A stretch of 64,000 bases of DNA from Blasia pusilla. Its lineage: Eukaryota > Marchantiophyta > Marchantiopsida > Blasiales. The stretch lies in NCBI GenBank assembly GCA_050084515.1, contig CM114272.1, positions 29,760,001-29,824,000 on the forward strand, read 5' to 3'. The notes beneath the pieces are model-generated. The model made no database searches. It was not told the origin of the DNA and saw nothing but the letters and a program-made list of their open reading frames with translations. The position numbers and the translations under genes are program-made. The first letter of the stretch is position 1. Each line of letters opens with the position of its first letter. Positions 12,008 to 24,735 of this stretch are shown here, piece by piece.

Positions 12008-12622
12008 GGTGACACATCAAAGTTGAATCGTGGAGATCAGATGAACTTCTTCACACTCGTTTCCGTTTCCCTTGATTCATAGTCGCTTCATCTCCAATGA
12101 ACCCGTAGATTGAAAATATTCATCTGAACTGAGCCCCTATGTATCGCGATGTCCCTCTCTCAAAAATCCAAATGCCTAGGGCCGGCGGAAGACCCTTTGA
12201 TCGATGCCGTTAATATATGTGGCGCTACCCGTGGAGATCCTGTGAAGATCCGCCAATCTGGAATACCTTCCATGAATTCTAAAAGCCCCAATTTTCCATA
12301 TACACCGATCTCAAAACTACAACAAAATCACGTGCATGTGGCACCATCCATATTCAAAAGCACTGATCTTGCCTGTGTGTCTAGCTCATCTTGCAGGCCC
12401 AATCTCTTCTTTCTTGGTCTTGGCTTTGGAAAGGATGGTAACCTACTTGAGCTTCCATCTGGGATGGACACAAGATCGTATTATATCCTAATCCATGTTG
12501 TGTACTGTCTCTTTGCTTTTTCGACGGCGCTCAATGTTCGACTTCACTCGTTTGTGAATTATTGTTTTGGAAACCATCATTGTATGTCCTGAAAGGGGTT
12601 TCGGTGTTGTGTCAAGCCGTTT
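12008..12622. other. spacer between MULE 3' end and the 207-aa ORF
   Basis: No supported gene. It contains a perfect TGGAATACCTTCCA near-palindrome at 12259-12272, which is also found at several other places in the window. Confidence 0.45.
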
Positions 12623-15600
12623 CTAACAACAACTTTTCTTTGTTTCAATCCGACCATTTATTTCCCTCAACATTTTGGACGCCATTCTTAAAAGCAAGTC
12701 ACTACCATGACAATGATTCTGCAACTCAGAGTACAGTTTGTCCATAGTAGCCTCCATTTCTTGGGTTGAACCCGATAAATTAAATTCTTCGACTACTGAT
12801 GTTGTCTCAAGCAAAGGGCTTATACTCGTCTCTATGTATGGAATGCATTCTGAAAGACACTTCAGATTCAAATAATCAGATTCTAGCCGAAACCTGAAAA
12901 ACATAACATAAATAATATCCAATTCATCTCAATCTACTTGCACTACAAGATTTTGTATTAGTATTTCAAAGGAAACCTGGTATTTCGTTGAGATCGAGGA
13001 GGTCGCCGGAGATATGACTTTCAATAGATCTTGAATTCGTCACTGTCATTTTTAGTTGTGCAATTCCTCCCCATTTGGTGCCCAATCTTCTTCCAAGTAT
13101 ATTCACAAGGTCCTCTTCTATGTAATCCTCTCGTAACAAAGCTGCAATCTGGAGAGAGATCTCATCATAGCAATCATGATACTTGCATTAGAAGATGGAC
13201 AATGTGACAATATATGGTACCCAAAAAGGAAAAAAGATGTATTTTTTACCATGTGCTTGTAGATGTTCCCCTTTAGGGACCAAGGACACTCACAATGACC
13301 CCATTCGGTGTCATAGTTGTATACTTCATACCATTTTGTTGGTATTGTTTGGCTCCTGACACGTGCCATCTTGACTTGCCCCTTGATTTGAGAAGGTGCA
13401 CACGCCCGTTGGGATTTCTCTTCCTTTCAATCTTTGCATTATTCACATATTGTTTTTTACATTGCGTTTTGTACAAAACCTTTTTTTTCAGCAAGTGAAT
13501 GTGAAAATACCAAGCCTCTACAAAACTGCTAAGCTTCCAAACTAGGTAGTCTCCTCTTCTTCGAGCAATACTCCTGTTGTCATCAGCAAGAACTGCTATC
13601 ATGCTTCCATGATATGCTTCAATTGCAGCGTTCGTGTCTTGGTTTGCATGAGGGTAGTCCCTTCCGCTTTCACCCACTTACCTGTGCTCAAACAAAAATA
13701 CAATGATTTATAGTTAATCCAGACACCTAAAATATTAATATTCTAGAGAACCAACCGAAGAAAATATCACTCATAAACACCGATTATGTAAGTATTGCAA
13801 ATATATCGGAGAAACAAAGACACCCACCTAATTTCGGCTCCCAATAAATCCTTATATAGTTGACAAATTCAACTTCCTCTTTGAAGTCTGAATAGAATTG
13901 TTGTAGCAAGATCTTTGCATCATCCAAGATCACACCTCCAGTGTATGTGCCACACCGATTTACGTACATAATTTCTCCTAGACGTCGTGACATGTGAGCT
14001 CTCATGATTGCACATTGAACCTTTCATTTCAGCTGCTTCAACCAGTCATGGCGTACATGCCAAAGACACAATATGATACTTGAGTTGGAAAATGTTACCC
14101 TGTAAGTAAAGTTATTGGTGAGTTACAGCATGATTGAAAACAAAGATCCGGAATACCTTCAATGCATGTGACCAATATGCCTATGTAACAGAATGACAAA
14201 TCATGTTGAAAAACAAAAACACGGCTATGGAATGACCCTGTAGCAAGAGAATTCTTCAGTGCATATCCTTAATGTACCTCAATGCATTTTGCTCGGCGTT
14301 GGCATCATCTACTATGATTGCATTCGGCTCCCAAGAGGGTTGTTGTATTCTACACTTGGTTACCACTGCATGTAGCCATTTCACCAAATGCACCTCCTTG
14401 GAGCTACTGGTCAAAATCCATGCTACAGGTATTCCAGTGTGGTGCTCATCAAACACTAAGATGGTATATAAAGGAAACTGCACACAAAACTCTAACACAT
14501 CAAGATTGTTACAAGTAGACATGAAATTAAACTTTGCAAAATTTTATTTAGTGTACATATGAATAAAGAGTAACGAACCTTGCTTCGATTGGTGCCAAAC
14601 GTACTATCCATGCTAAGAACACTGTTGTGTCCGTATTTCACCATCAATTGCAATTGCCAAGCGCTCTGGAATCCCAATATGAAAGGTCTTGTATCATCAA
14701 AATAAGGCTCATAAAAGAAGACCTTCTCTGGATAGAGATTTACATAAGTACTCAAAGATTCATTTTCATCTATACAAAACTGGAAAGTCTCCATATTCAA
14801 GGACTTCTTTGCATTTGTAATATCATGCATTTGCAGGAAATCATCCCTTGTCATACTCCCCTCAAAGTCAGGAGAGGTGTCAAATCTCATTTTAAGCATC
14901 ATCCCATGCTCGACATAACTGGTGGGGCTTTACCCAGTGAAAGCCTCTCCTTTATGTAACATCTCAACTCCTTTGAGATCCTAGGAGCATACATTTTAGG
15001 AGTGTCCAAACTTGTTGGGTCGTTATTTCCGTGGCATGGTATCCCATCCTTGTCAACATGTAATCTATGTTTGTAAATGATCTTAGCCACATGCATTGGA
15101 GCCTTGATTTCAGATACAGAAAAGTGACAGAGACAGCCTCGCTTCCAACTATCTCCCCGTACGACTTTTTGGGCACGAGGCCGACTTCCTAGGCCTGATT
15201 TGGGAATGCTTGACCTGTATTAAAACAGAGGAATGCATTCCATCATACATAAATATAGTATCTCTCCAACAGGGACAAAAAAATGGAAATAAATTGAATG
15301 CATTATATACAAGAACAAAAGATGATTGATCACCTTCCTTGTCTAACCTTCCTTGTTCCTATCATTACTCCACTTTAAAAAAATATACCACTTATCTCTG
15401 CTCACCTGCTCATAACCGGTTGATGGAAGTGTCGCTTGTCTTGAGGTCCGTAAGCACAATAGTACATGGTGTATGATGATTCCTCGCCTTCGTCTTCTCC
15501 TAATCTTTCTCCTCTGCACCTGGATGTGCCCTTCCAAAAGCTCGTGGGGTTTACATTGTCTCCATTACCCTCCCCGATAATGAAGTCCTCCAACCTATGC

Positions 15601-15806
15601 CAGGGGATATACACTGCATTATAGAGATCCCAATGGACATCTTTTGCTGATATGTACCCCGTCGGCAAGTTTGCTTGGAGTTTCGTCATCTTCATGGCTA
15701 GAATTCTGCTTGTCAATGCACTTCTATTTCCATGCGCATTCTCCTCCACTTGTTCATGTGATGGAGGAAGGGTTGATGTCAAGTAAATAGGATTGTCGAT
15801 GTCCAT
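12623..15806 (-). pseudogene. MuDR/FAR1-like (MULE) DDE transposase gene, multi-exon, frameshifted
   Basis: Read 5' to 3' on the minus strand. A first exon (15806 to about 15405) ends near a strong donor (GAGCAG|GTGAG). An exon from about 15215 holds a FAR1-like zinc region (GCLCHFSV ... HRLHVDKDGIPCHG). The MULE core follows: FILGFQSAWQLQLM, then MDSTFGTN (first catalytic Asp) and, after a 101-bp intron, FPLYTILVFDEHHTGIPVAW. Then come NAIIVDDANAEQ (second Asp) at about 14300, TNAAIEAYHG near 13640, and a SWIM finger (CECPWSLKG...KH) near 13280. The third SWIM Cys is replaced by Tyr. C-terminal exons lie at about 13170-12975 and 12892-12623. A one-base deletion near 14912 breaks the frame (V-M then E-H-G-M-M-L-K in another frame). 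The family identification is firm; exon borders outside the checked intron are inferred. Confidence 0.8.
14478..14578 (-). other. 101-bp GT-AG intron in the MULE transposase
   Basis: Reading the minus strand, ...GGCACCAATCGAAGCAAG is followed by GTTCGTTAC, and the segment ends TTTTGTGTGCAG before TTTCCTTTATATACC. Removing it joins FGTNRSK to FPLYTILVFDEHH, which restores the conserved MULE core without a gap. This is direct evidence for a spliceosomal intron inside the transposase. Confidence 0.9.
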
Positions 15807-15809
15807 ACT

Positions 15810-17700
15810 TACCTGAACACAAGAATTAGATTATAATGCATGAGAAAAGTCATGTGATCTTCACAAAAAAAAAAAAAGACAAGTACCAAAAGTAAATAAA
15901 CAGTAAGATTGTGAGAAATGATGGAATGCCTTTCAATAGTACAGATTCTACCCCAAATGCCTCAATGGCATCGGAATCATCACGTTTCATCTTCAGAGGA
16001 AAGGACTGATCGAAACACAAGACTCTACAAAGACTCGAAGTGATGCCTATTTACTCTTTACAGAGTCATGTCATTTTCAAAAAAATACCCGTTTACTCTC
16101 CTTTACAAGTATCACAGAAAATGGGGTGAATGTTCATAATGTAAGCACACGAAGATCCTAAACAGAAAGTCAATTTAACCCACAACAGAAAGTGATAAGG
16201 GGATGATGTCCTTTCTTGAACATACCCCTTTAATTCCCTACCGTCATAGAAAATGGGTGCACGTTGGCAACATAAGCCAACACAGAGCCTACACATAAAG
16301 TAAACTTAACCTATAGTACTAAATCAAAGCTCAAATATGATAGCCATTGAACGAAAATCCTTAAAATACATACTAGACAAAAAAACAAGCTCAACCATTC
16401 CAATATATCAGACAAATCATGTGATCCTCGACAAAAACCTAAAGTAATCAATCTCGTAAAGTAATATAAGTGAGAGGTGACGGAATACCTTTTGGCTGTA
16501 CATATTCTACTCCTAAAGCCTTGCAATATAGATATTGTGAGTCCCTATATGGAAACTGAATTTTACCAACAATACCACCCTATAGTTCAAGTGACGGAAT
16601 ATCTTTCAGTAGTGCATGGTATACTCCTAAAGCCTTAGATAACACCCAAATCATCAAGAATGCTTTTCAAAAGACATAAGTGTAACAGAGTCTTCTCTAG
16701 CTTTTGTAGTGATTTAATTTTCAAAACATACGTCTTTACTCTCCTACTCCCTTTACTCTCCTACTGTGGTACAAAAAGGATGAATGCCTACAATATAGAT
16801 ATTCTAAGTGCCTATATGGAAACTTAATTTTACCTAAAATACCACCCTACAGGGAGGACAACAAACTCACTCTTTCTAAAGTATTAGAAAGAATATGTCA
16901 TATTCAAGAAGAAGAAGAAGAGGATGAATGAATCCCACAAATACCAAAGAAAGACCAAGAGTATTAAGATGAAAAGACACATTCAAGATAGATTTTCTCT
17001 ATTTTCTAACAATTGGAGTGAGATCATTCTCATAATACACATTTTATAGTCGCTTACAGATAGGACTAGCAAAGAAAAAAAATTAACAATATGGTAGTGG
17101 CCTTGGCGGAAAGCCTTCTGATATTACTCTATTTGCTCCAAAAAACACACTATGATTGTGACATCGACGGAATACTCTCTGGTAGTACTATGTCTGATCC
17201 AAAAGCTCCATTTGCAAGCAAAAGCACATGTTTGCTTCACATGATAGGAGTGTTACAAACTAGTTTCTATCACTGAGAGTGAGGTCATTCTCAACCTCAT
17301 GTTTACACTCCTAATTTCATAAACAATGTGAAGAAAGAACATGTAAAGACATGGAGTTCGTACATCGAATCTTATTTAATCTACAATACTAAAAGAGGGC
17401 TCTTCGTATCCTACTAAAAATAAGTCTTGGAGACCATAAACCATACTATTAGCCTGTATAGAGTTGGAGTCACAAATATTACTCTGTGCATAATTGTAAA
17501 ATGGTACAAAGGAATCTCTGTAAGAAAGATGTCCCAATTTTCGGCCATGTGAAACCAAAATCCGCTCCAACCTGAAAAAAAACACATCAATAAAACTTAT
17601 GAATTATCAACAGAACTTTGTTATCCAAAATGACCTCCTCAACATGTTCAAAGAAAAAACCTAAAAAAAGAATGCACTCATTAACAAAATTAAAAAAATG
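15810..17700. repeat. AT-rich region with degenerate repeated blocks
   Basis: Several blocks recur in diverged form. One is a GACGGAATACCTTT / GACGGAATATCTTT box followed by TACTCCTAAAGCC (about 16479, 16594). Another is CTATATGGAAACT(T/G)AATTTTACC followed by AATACCACCCTA (about 16545 and 16815). A third is TACTCTCC...AAAATGGG(G/T)TG (about 16095, 16225, 16745). No long frame crosses them. They may be old tandem copies or UTR/intron sequence of the flanking transposon genes. A (GAA)n run lies near 16909. Confidence 0.45.
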
Positions 17701-17704
17701 TTAC

Positions 17705-18442
17705 CTAATTCTTACGCCGCTTTCGCCCCATTAATGATTTGCCATATACATTCTTCCTTTTTGCCCGTCGAGTGGGTGGTGTAGCCAACATATCTTGAAG
17801 GACCGTTGACCTTGTCTTCCCTAGTTCTCTACACTCCTCCATAGTGGGAGATAACCCTGTGTGTCGTGGAATATTCTTGGGCCTTATGTCCATGTCATCC
17901 ACAAGAAGATCGATGTTTGTCTCCGCCATGATTTGAGTGACATGAAGTTGGGAGGCATTTGGCAAATCTCTTTCCACCTCCCCACACTCGGCAGCATCGG
18001 CTACTTGGCTCCTGGGTGGAGGAATACCCCATTCATCGTTGATCTCATGGAGATCTCTTAGAATCTGGCTATCAGAAATTTGATCAATGGGATCCATATC
18101 ATCCAATGAAGCTAAACCCCCGCCGTGTACATTATCCTCCTCTCCATTCTGCATTGATACCCTATTCTTTCCCTTTCTATTTCTTGGTACATATGAAGAA
18201 GAAACCTTCAAAAGATTCTTCCTCAAAGCATAAAGGTCATGAGTAGAAGGTCTCTCAATGTATGAACCTCCTACAATAGGATCACCATCATCACTAGCCA
18301 AACCCCTGTGGGTCGTCTCATGACAATCCAAAGCACTACCAATGGGGGTAAAGAAAACATCAGGTGTAGAGATATGGGATATACTATCATTTATGCATCC
18401 CACTTGGTTATACAAAGTCTCTACAATACCCACAAGTGTCAA
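17705..18442 (-). pseudogene. C-terminal part of the BED-finger protein gene
   Basis: A 245-codon open frame on the minus strand, without an ATG at its 5' end, so it is a continuation rather than a separate start. It is hydrophilic, with an acidic middle (GEEDNVHGGG, DDMDPIDQISDSQ) and a very basic C-terminus (RRAKRKN ... GRKRRKN), a likely bipartite nuclear signal. It lies just downstream of, and on the same strand as, the BED-finger frame. The link passes through a repeat region with frameshifts (18.45-18.95 kb). I therefore read it as the tail of that protein. No enzymatic domain is seen. A separate small nuclear protein is the alternative. Confidence 0.5.
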
Positions 18443-18599
18443 CTACAACATCTCCTAAATCATCCACTTTATGAGCTCGTGCCATTCCCTCCAAATCACC
18501 CTCCGTCATCTCGATGGAACTTTGGATGTGCTCGAATAATTCCATATGATGATAAATATCCCTCCGGTATTTCCAATCTCACCATCATCCCCACCACCA

Positions 18600-19110
18600 C
18601 CACATCCAATTCTTTGGAATGCCTTTCTCCAAACCTCGCAACACTAAAAGGTACTCCGAGACTTCCCTCCACAAATCCAATTGAATGTTCAATGTCTACA
18701 TGCAAGGGAGAAGACTCACCAAGAGTCTCCCCATCCACGTGAGACCTACCTGCAAATTCACCTCAACGCTGGGAGACCCAATTCCACATTCACCACCACA
18801 CACAATAGGAATGCCTTCCACAAGCAAAGCAAGAGAAGGTACTCCAAGGCCAACCTCTGGTAGTCCAACTGAAAGTGAAGTCTCTGATGCAAGGGAGGAG
18901 ACTCAACAACACGTTCCCCATCCACATGAGAGCTACCCTTCAATATCTCTCCTTGTGTCAAGTTAATCTCAACACCACCACCATCACACACACTGGCTGG
19001 AATACTTTCCATCACTGCACCACTAGAAGATACTCCAATAACAACCTCCGGTACTCCAACTGAAAGTAAAGTCTCTTCATGCGAGGGAGGAGACTCACCA
19101 ACATATTCCC
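18600..19110 (-). repeat. 185-195-bp degenerate tandem repeat inside the BED-finger gene
   Basis: Three copies share GGAAT(G/A)C(C/T)TT(T/C)C, then GGTACTCC/GATACTCC about 35 bases on, then ACTCACCAA or ACTCAACAA and a CATGAGA/CACGTGAGA box. They start near 18616, 18811 and 18999. In protein terms the unit is GESPPSHEETLLSVGVPEV...GGGVEINLTQGEILKGSS. The first two copies are in frame; the third is out of frame because of small indels, which ends the upstream ORF at 18758. Confidence 0.65.
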
Positions 19111-20608
19111 CGGCCACATAAGAGCTACCCTTCAAGATTTCTCCTTGTGGAAAGTTCATCTCGACACATGAAGGGCCAATGGACAAATCACAACTTCTGG
19201 GTGTTGGAATAGTTTCCTGTGCATCAGTAGTACATGGTGGACAATCTAGACCAACCTGGTCTTCAACCATCACACAAGGGGTCTCAATAGGGGAAGAAGA
19301 AGGGGTAGTACCTGATATTCTTTTTTCTCTCTTCTTCAAGGACTTGGATACATGTGGAAGCACGACCTTGGAGCAAGATTCACCTCCCATAGATCTGGTG
19401 CGCACTCCAACCTTTCTAACTTCTTCCACATGCATCAAAACAATATGTTCCTCCCTACTCTCACCAAAATCTTCTACACTCCTCGCTGTAAACTTCTCAA
19501 CAGGAGGCTTAGAAGTCAACTTACTTCGCCTCTTTGGGCGCAAAACCTGAAAGTCACTAATATCATCACATTCATCTCCTTGAGAGGTGGGAGGTGGTTT
19601 TCTAGAGCTACTCCCTATTATAGATTTATGTACATTCCTCCTAGACCAATCTAAATCTACATCCCTCTTCTCCCTTGGGACATACTTGGAAGCTCTTTCT
19701 TCACAAACCTCTTTGACCTCCTCCAAGTTTCTTCCCTCAAACCATTCATTCCATTGCTGCTTAGCCATGAAATCAGAGTACTTGGCTTGATCCCTTTCAA
19801 GCCAAGCCATTAAGTTCTGTTTCTTACAAGAAATCCAAGCTTGTGTCTCCTTCAATTGCTTAGATCTCTCATCTGAAAAAATGGCAGGAAGCACATCCAA
19901 AGACACACCCTCTTTCTTCTCCTCTACTCCCCAAAGTTTCTTCACCAACTCCAAATGAACAAAGTAATTCTTCCCCCTCCCAATCTGGTCTACAGAACCA
20001 GGTTCACTAGCTCTCTCAATGGCAACCAAGCATGCTGAGACTATCATATCCATCGTCAAATTGCTTTCACCGCACTCTCGGACTTTCACAAGGCACGTGT
20101 CATACTTTTCTCTATCCAATAAGTCATCCCAATCTTGGATACCAAGGCACTTGGGGAGATCACACTCCATTAAAGCCAGCAATGCTGGCTTCTTGAACAA
20201 GTGTGGGATGACAGGATCTCGTTCCATTGTCAACCATGTCTCAGACCAATGTTGTCTAAATCTGTATAATTTTTCCCTCTTCATCTTTTCTAAACGCCCT
20301 ATAGCATCTCTTGATTTTCTCATCAAATCTTTCTCTCTCTGCTTCTCACTAATGATCCTCTTACAACCCTTCACAAGGTCGTCAGGATGCCCACCTGCAT
20401 TTTCCAAAGGTACTAAATAACTTGGGTGCAGGTGAGGGTGCTTCTTAGTCAAGTGCTGATTGCACTTTGTTTTGTTCTTTGCAGAGTAAATGCGACTACA
20501 AACTAGACACATCCACTTTGTGCCATCATGCAAATACCTCCAATAGGTATTTTCCCCCAATGCAACGCCACAAACTACCCGGGTGGAAACTGAGGTCGGG
20601 GTAGCCAT
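18758..20608 (-). pseudogene. BED-type zinc-finger protein, transposon-associated
   Basis: ATG at 20608 (TTTCCCATGGC), just after a probable 3' splice site (TGTTTCAG|GACTTG), opens a frame of about 615 codons. Near residue 30 is a BED-like finger: YWRYLHDGTKWMCLVC, then CNQHLTKKH, giving C-x2-C and H-x4-H. The finger is followed by a basic, helical region (KQREKDLMRKSRDAIGRLEK) and a WxxxW-rich middle (KQQWNEWFEG). After a Lys/Arg patch (LRPKRRSKL) comes the repeat region described separately. The frame is lost in the third repeat at about 18.8 kb. BED fingers bind DNA and are common in hAT-type transposases and their domesticated relatives, but no hAT catalytic core or dimerisation motif is visible. 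It sits upstream of the MULE gene on the same strand and could belong to one large composite transposon, or be a separate gene. Confidence 0.55.
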
Positions 20609-20639
20609 GGGAAAACAAGTCCTGAAACACATTCAAAAA

Positions 20640-22360
20640 AGTATCACAAACCATGACATGAACATGTTCCAAAGGGATAAAACCTCACCACACCCACTGT
20701 TTTTGGGCAATGAAAATTCCCACTAAGTATCTGATATGAAAGGAATTTCCAAAACTTGGTATTCTTCTAAAATCTCCTTGCTTTAAAAGCTGGAATACCT
20801 TCCATTCCTCCCTCAACACCTTGCTCAAAGTGTGTATCAATCTAGAAGAGGAGAGAAATAAGGCGAAGGGTCCAAAAATCAACAATCGTTGTAGATCAAA
20901 GAACTACCCATCTGAACTACCTTTGTGGTAACGAATTAATAGTTTAGACACTTCTAATATTATGTAGGGATGTGCTATAGTAGAAATAGAAAAAATAGTC
21001 ATATGTTTCACTGAAATAATGGAAAGGTTATCCACAACCTACCAGGATTCAGCCAACTTGCTTGTTAGCTTAGTATAATTCTCTGATCTTGAAGCTAATA
21101 AATATTGTCTGTTTCTTAGGATTTGACTGTCCCAATTTTTAGTGATCATTTGATGAAATGAGATGTCTAATCAGAAAATATTTTTTCCTCTTGTAGGACA
21201 AAGGCAAATTCCAGCTATACAACCATCCGTTAATGGCCAACCATATCAATGTGACGGGATTTTCTCTTCACTTCTTGTTGCTAACATGAAGCTCTCACAG
21301 ATGGTCCCACTAACAGTAGGATGTGAAGTGAATTTCCTATCTTTTTATTTACCTAAACTTCTACCCCACTTACTACTTTGGAATGATTTCCATTTCTCGA
21401 ATATACCATCATACTAGAAGTGTTTTCTCAATCTACAAAAGGAGAATAATCCGGCAACTGGTCCAAACAGTAGAAATAGAAAAAAAATCATCTATCACAA
21501 AGAAATAATGGAAAGATTCTCTAGAAAATACTTGGATTCAGGCAAGTTCGTTTGTAAGATTTGTATATGTCTGTGATTTAGGGGCTTATAAATTTATAAT
21601 CGGTGCCTATTTCTCAGAATTTGATAATTGGTATGCAGTTTACATCTAACTGTTATCTCTAAATCTCCTACAATGATGTGGTAAAACATTATTAGAAGTT
21701 CAAAGGGGGTCTTGGATTGAACATAATAAATTGTATTTCCTTGGTATTATTGGAAATGTAAAAATGGTAAACCAATCTGGATTCAAGCAACCTGCTTATG
21801 ATCTTTGTATATCTCTTTGATTCTCGAGATAATAAATGGTGTTTTTTTCTCGGGATTGGACTGTCCCAATTTTCATTGATCAGTTCATGAAGTGAAACAG
21901 ATCATCTAAATAGATTTTTTCCTACAATAAGACATATAGCTATATGACTAGAAAATCAATGTGAAGGGATCCGCTCTTCAAGATTTACCTCGACATCCAT
22001 TCCATAATTGATATACGGTTTACATGTATATATTATCTCTGAATCTCCGAGAATGATGTGGTCAACAATTATTTACAAGTTTAAAGAGAATCTTGGGTTG
22101 AACATGATAAATTGATATCCCTAGTACTCTTGGAAATGTAAAGATGGTAAACATATTTGGATTCAAGCAACTTGCTTGTGATCTTTGCATATCTCTCTTA
22201 TTCTAGAGCTAAAATATGATGTTTGTTTCTCAGGATTTGACTGTCACAATTTTCAGTGATCACTTCATGAAGTGAAATATCGATCTTAATAGCTTTTTCC
22301 CTGCAGTGAGACAAGGGCAATTACAACTATATGACTATCTGTCAATGCCCAGATAATCAG
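20640..22360. repeat. degenerate tandem repeat region (about 370-bp periodicity)
   Basis: A block with CAAG(C/T)AAC(C/T)TGCTT, ATCTTTG(T/C)ATATCTCT, GGATTTGACTGTCCCAA and GTGATCA(T/C)TT(G/C)ATGAA recurs near 21058, 21786 and 22160; a shorter version is near 21540. The last two full copies are about 375 bp apart. The frames are closed by many stops. I see no gene. It may be the remains of an intergenic satellite. Confidence 0.55.
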
Positions 22361-23390
22361 TGTGAAGGGATGCTCTCTTCACTAGTGACCTCTAACATCA
22401 AGCTCTCATAGACTATGTACACAACATCGATTAGATTGAGTGTTGTCGAAACACAAACATTATGGCTAATATGTGGGGTAATATGCAAGAGTCCACCACT
22501 GTATTGAGAACTACAAGACACTACCGCGAGCCACACTCCACATATAGCTAGATCTACATTCATTCTTTAGGCTTCAACAGAAACAAAACTCTCAGATACA
22601 AAGCCCAACTTATAATAGGAGTGTAGCACGATCAGCCTCCATGAGAAAGGCAGCCATGGGAGAGAGGGGGGAAACAGTGGATCAACCATCTAGTGACACG
22701 GAAATGATTCCACGGTTGCAAAGCTAAGACAGCAAATAGCTCAAAACTTTAGCAATAGAGGTTGCAGGTATGCAAGGGAAGAAAGTCGTCTTTGCCGCTG
22801 ACGAAAGGTGTTTCATCTCAGTCAAGAGGCCATCAATACCATGTAAATTTTATTTACATGAGTGTACCCTCACCGGGTCGCCTAATGTCAGAAAGAAGAT
22901 TCACGTAAGCAGAGGTCGTGCCTTCAAACAATGAAATGTGAAATAGGAAAACCTACCACCAACTGAATACTGTCCACCTAGGCGCACGGTGGCAGTGAAA
23001 GATTAGGTAAACCAACCTGAAAATCGTGCAAGGGGTGGTGCGGCTCTGAATTCTCTGACTACGGTGAGTGGGGGTGGTACGGCTATACAAAGATCACAAG
23101 GACCAGAGGCATGCATCAAGCAATCTATACGAAAGCTGTCGAAAATAAGACCGGTAGGAAAGGGCAACGAGGTAAGGGTGCTCTCAATTCTCTGACTACG
23201 GTGAGCGGGTAAGAAGGGCTATAATGAAAAAAGAAGACAAAACATAAAGAAGCTAAAATGGAGAGCGCATATTTGGACATACCTGAATGATGGAAAGTAT
23301 TCCAATAAAAGCAAGATGTTCGATCGGCCGAGTGTTTTGTCACACCTTTGTCACTAACATTCTCCTTTGTCTTGCTTTCATAGAGAGGAG
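22361..23390. other. no supported gene
   Basis: Two short CTGAATTCTCTGACTACGGTGAG-like boxes (about 23045 and 23185; TCTCTGACTACGGTGAG in both) mark a small duplication. No domain-bearing ORF is present. A TGGAAAGTATTCCA near-palindrome lies at 23291-23304. Confidence 0.4.
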
Positions 23391-23399
23391 AGTTGAGCG

Positions 23400-24735
23400 G
23401 AAATGTTGGTGAAGCTATTCCATGTGTTCCAAACCGTAGCTAATTGTCTTTGCTTGACCTCGACCGCGAACACTGGAGGATTCGCCACTTTTGCTTCACT
23501 ACGAACGAAACTTTGAGCCCGAGGGTTGTTTGGAAGGAATTCCAACGTATTCAGGGTCAACATTTACTGCGCCGCACTCCTTCAGCAAGCTCTCTCACCA
23601 CTCTCATCCCAATCGGAAAGTATTCCAATAAATGTAAGTTGTTCAATCTTCCCACATGTTCGTCACGCCTTAGTCACTGAAATTCGCGTTTACTGACAGC
23701 GGAAGTGTTGGTGTCCTATTTCACTGACAGCGGAAGTCTTGGTGAAGCTATTCCATGCTTTCCAAACATTAGCTAAACCTCTGCTTGAACTCGACGCAAA
23801 TACTGGAGGATTCGCCACCTTTCCTTCAGCATGAACCAAACTTCGAGCCTGAAGATTTCAGGGAAGGTATTCCAACGTGTCTCCTATCGCGGCCGGTGTG
23901 CGCTCGAGGGCCAAGTTCACGTCGCCACACCCTTCCTCACTCTCTTTCTTTCTTTTCTCTCTAAGAGCCTGGCCGCACATCTCTCTTTACGCCGTGTCTC
24001 GCCTTGTCCCGCACTCCCGCTTAGTCACTAACATTCGCCTTTTTATCGACAATGAAGTGTTGGTGTCGATTTCACCGACAATGAAGTCTTGGTGAAGCTA
24101 TTCCATGCTTTCCAAACATTAGCTAAACCTCTGCTTGAACTCGACCCAAATCGGAGGATTCGCCACTTTTCCTTCAAAGATGAACCAAACTTCTAACTGA
24201 AGATTTTCGGGAAGGTATTCCAACGTGTCTCTCTGTCGCGCCGGTGTGCGCCGAGGGCCAAGTTCATCGCCGCCACACCCTTCCTCACTCTCTCTCTTTC
24301 TTTTCTCTCTTGTAGCCCGCCGCACATCTCTCTTTACGTCTTGTCTCGCCTTGTCCCGCACCCCCGCTTAGTCACTGACATTCGCCTTTACTGACAGCGG
24401 AAGTGTTGGTGTCATATTTCACTAACAGCGGAAGTCTTGGTGAAGCTATTCCATGCTAAACCTCTGCTTGAACTCGACGCAAATACTGGAGGATTCGCCA
24501 CTTTTCCTTCAGCATGAACCAAACTTCGAGCCTGAAGATTTCTGGGAAGGTATTCCAACGTGTCTCCTGTCGCGCCGGCAGCGCCGAGGGCCAAGTTCAC
24601 TGTCGCCACACCCTTCCCTCACTCTCTCTCTCTTTCTTTCTCTCTCTCGTAGCCCGCTGCACATCTCTCTTTACGTCGTGTCTCGCCTTCGAGCCTGAAG
24701 ATTTTTGGGAAGGTATTCCAACGTGTTTACGGTGA
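23400..24735. repeat. tandem repeat of about 330-360 bp, three good copies plus a diverged one
   Basis: The unit contains TTGGTGAAGCTATTCCATGC, TGCTTGAACTCGACGC, GGAGGATTCGCCAC, CATGAACCAAACTTC, GGGAAGGTATTCCAACGTGT, a TC-rich tract (CACTCTCTTTCTTTC) and a GCACATCTCTCTTTACG box. Copies run at about 23730-24080, 24085-24430 and 24435-24735. A diverged copy lies at about 23400-23680. Small ORFs in the units are shadows of the repeat. Each unit carries one GG(A/T)AGGTATTCCA box. No coding function is supported. Confidence 0.8.
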
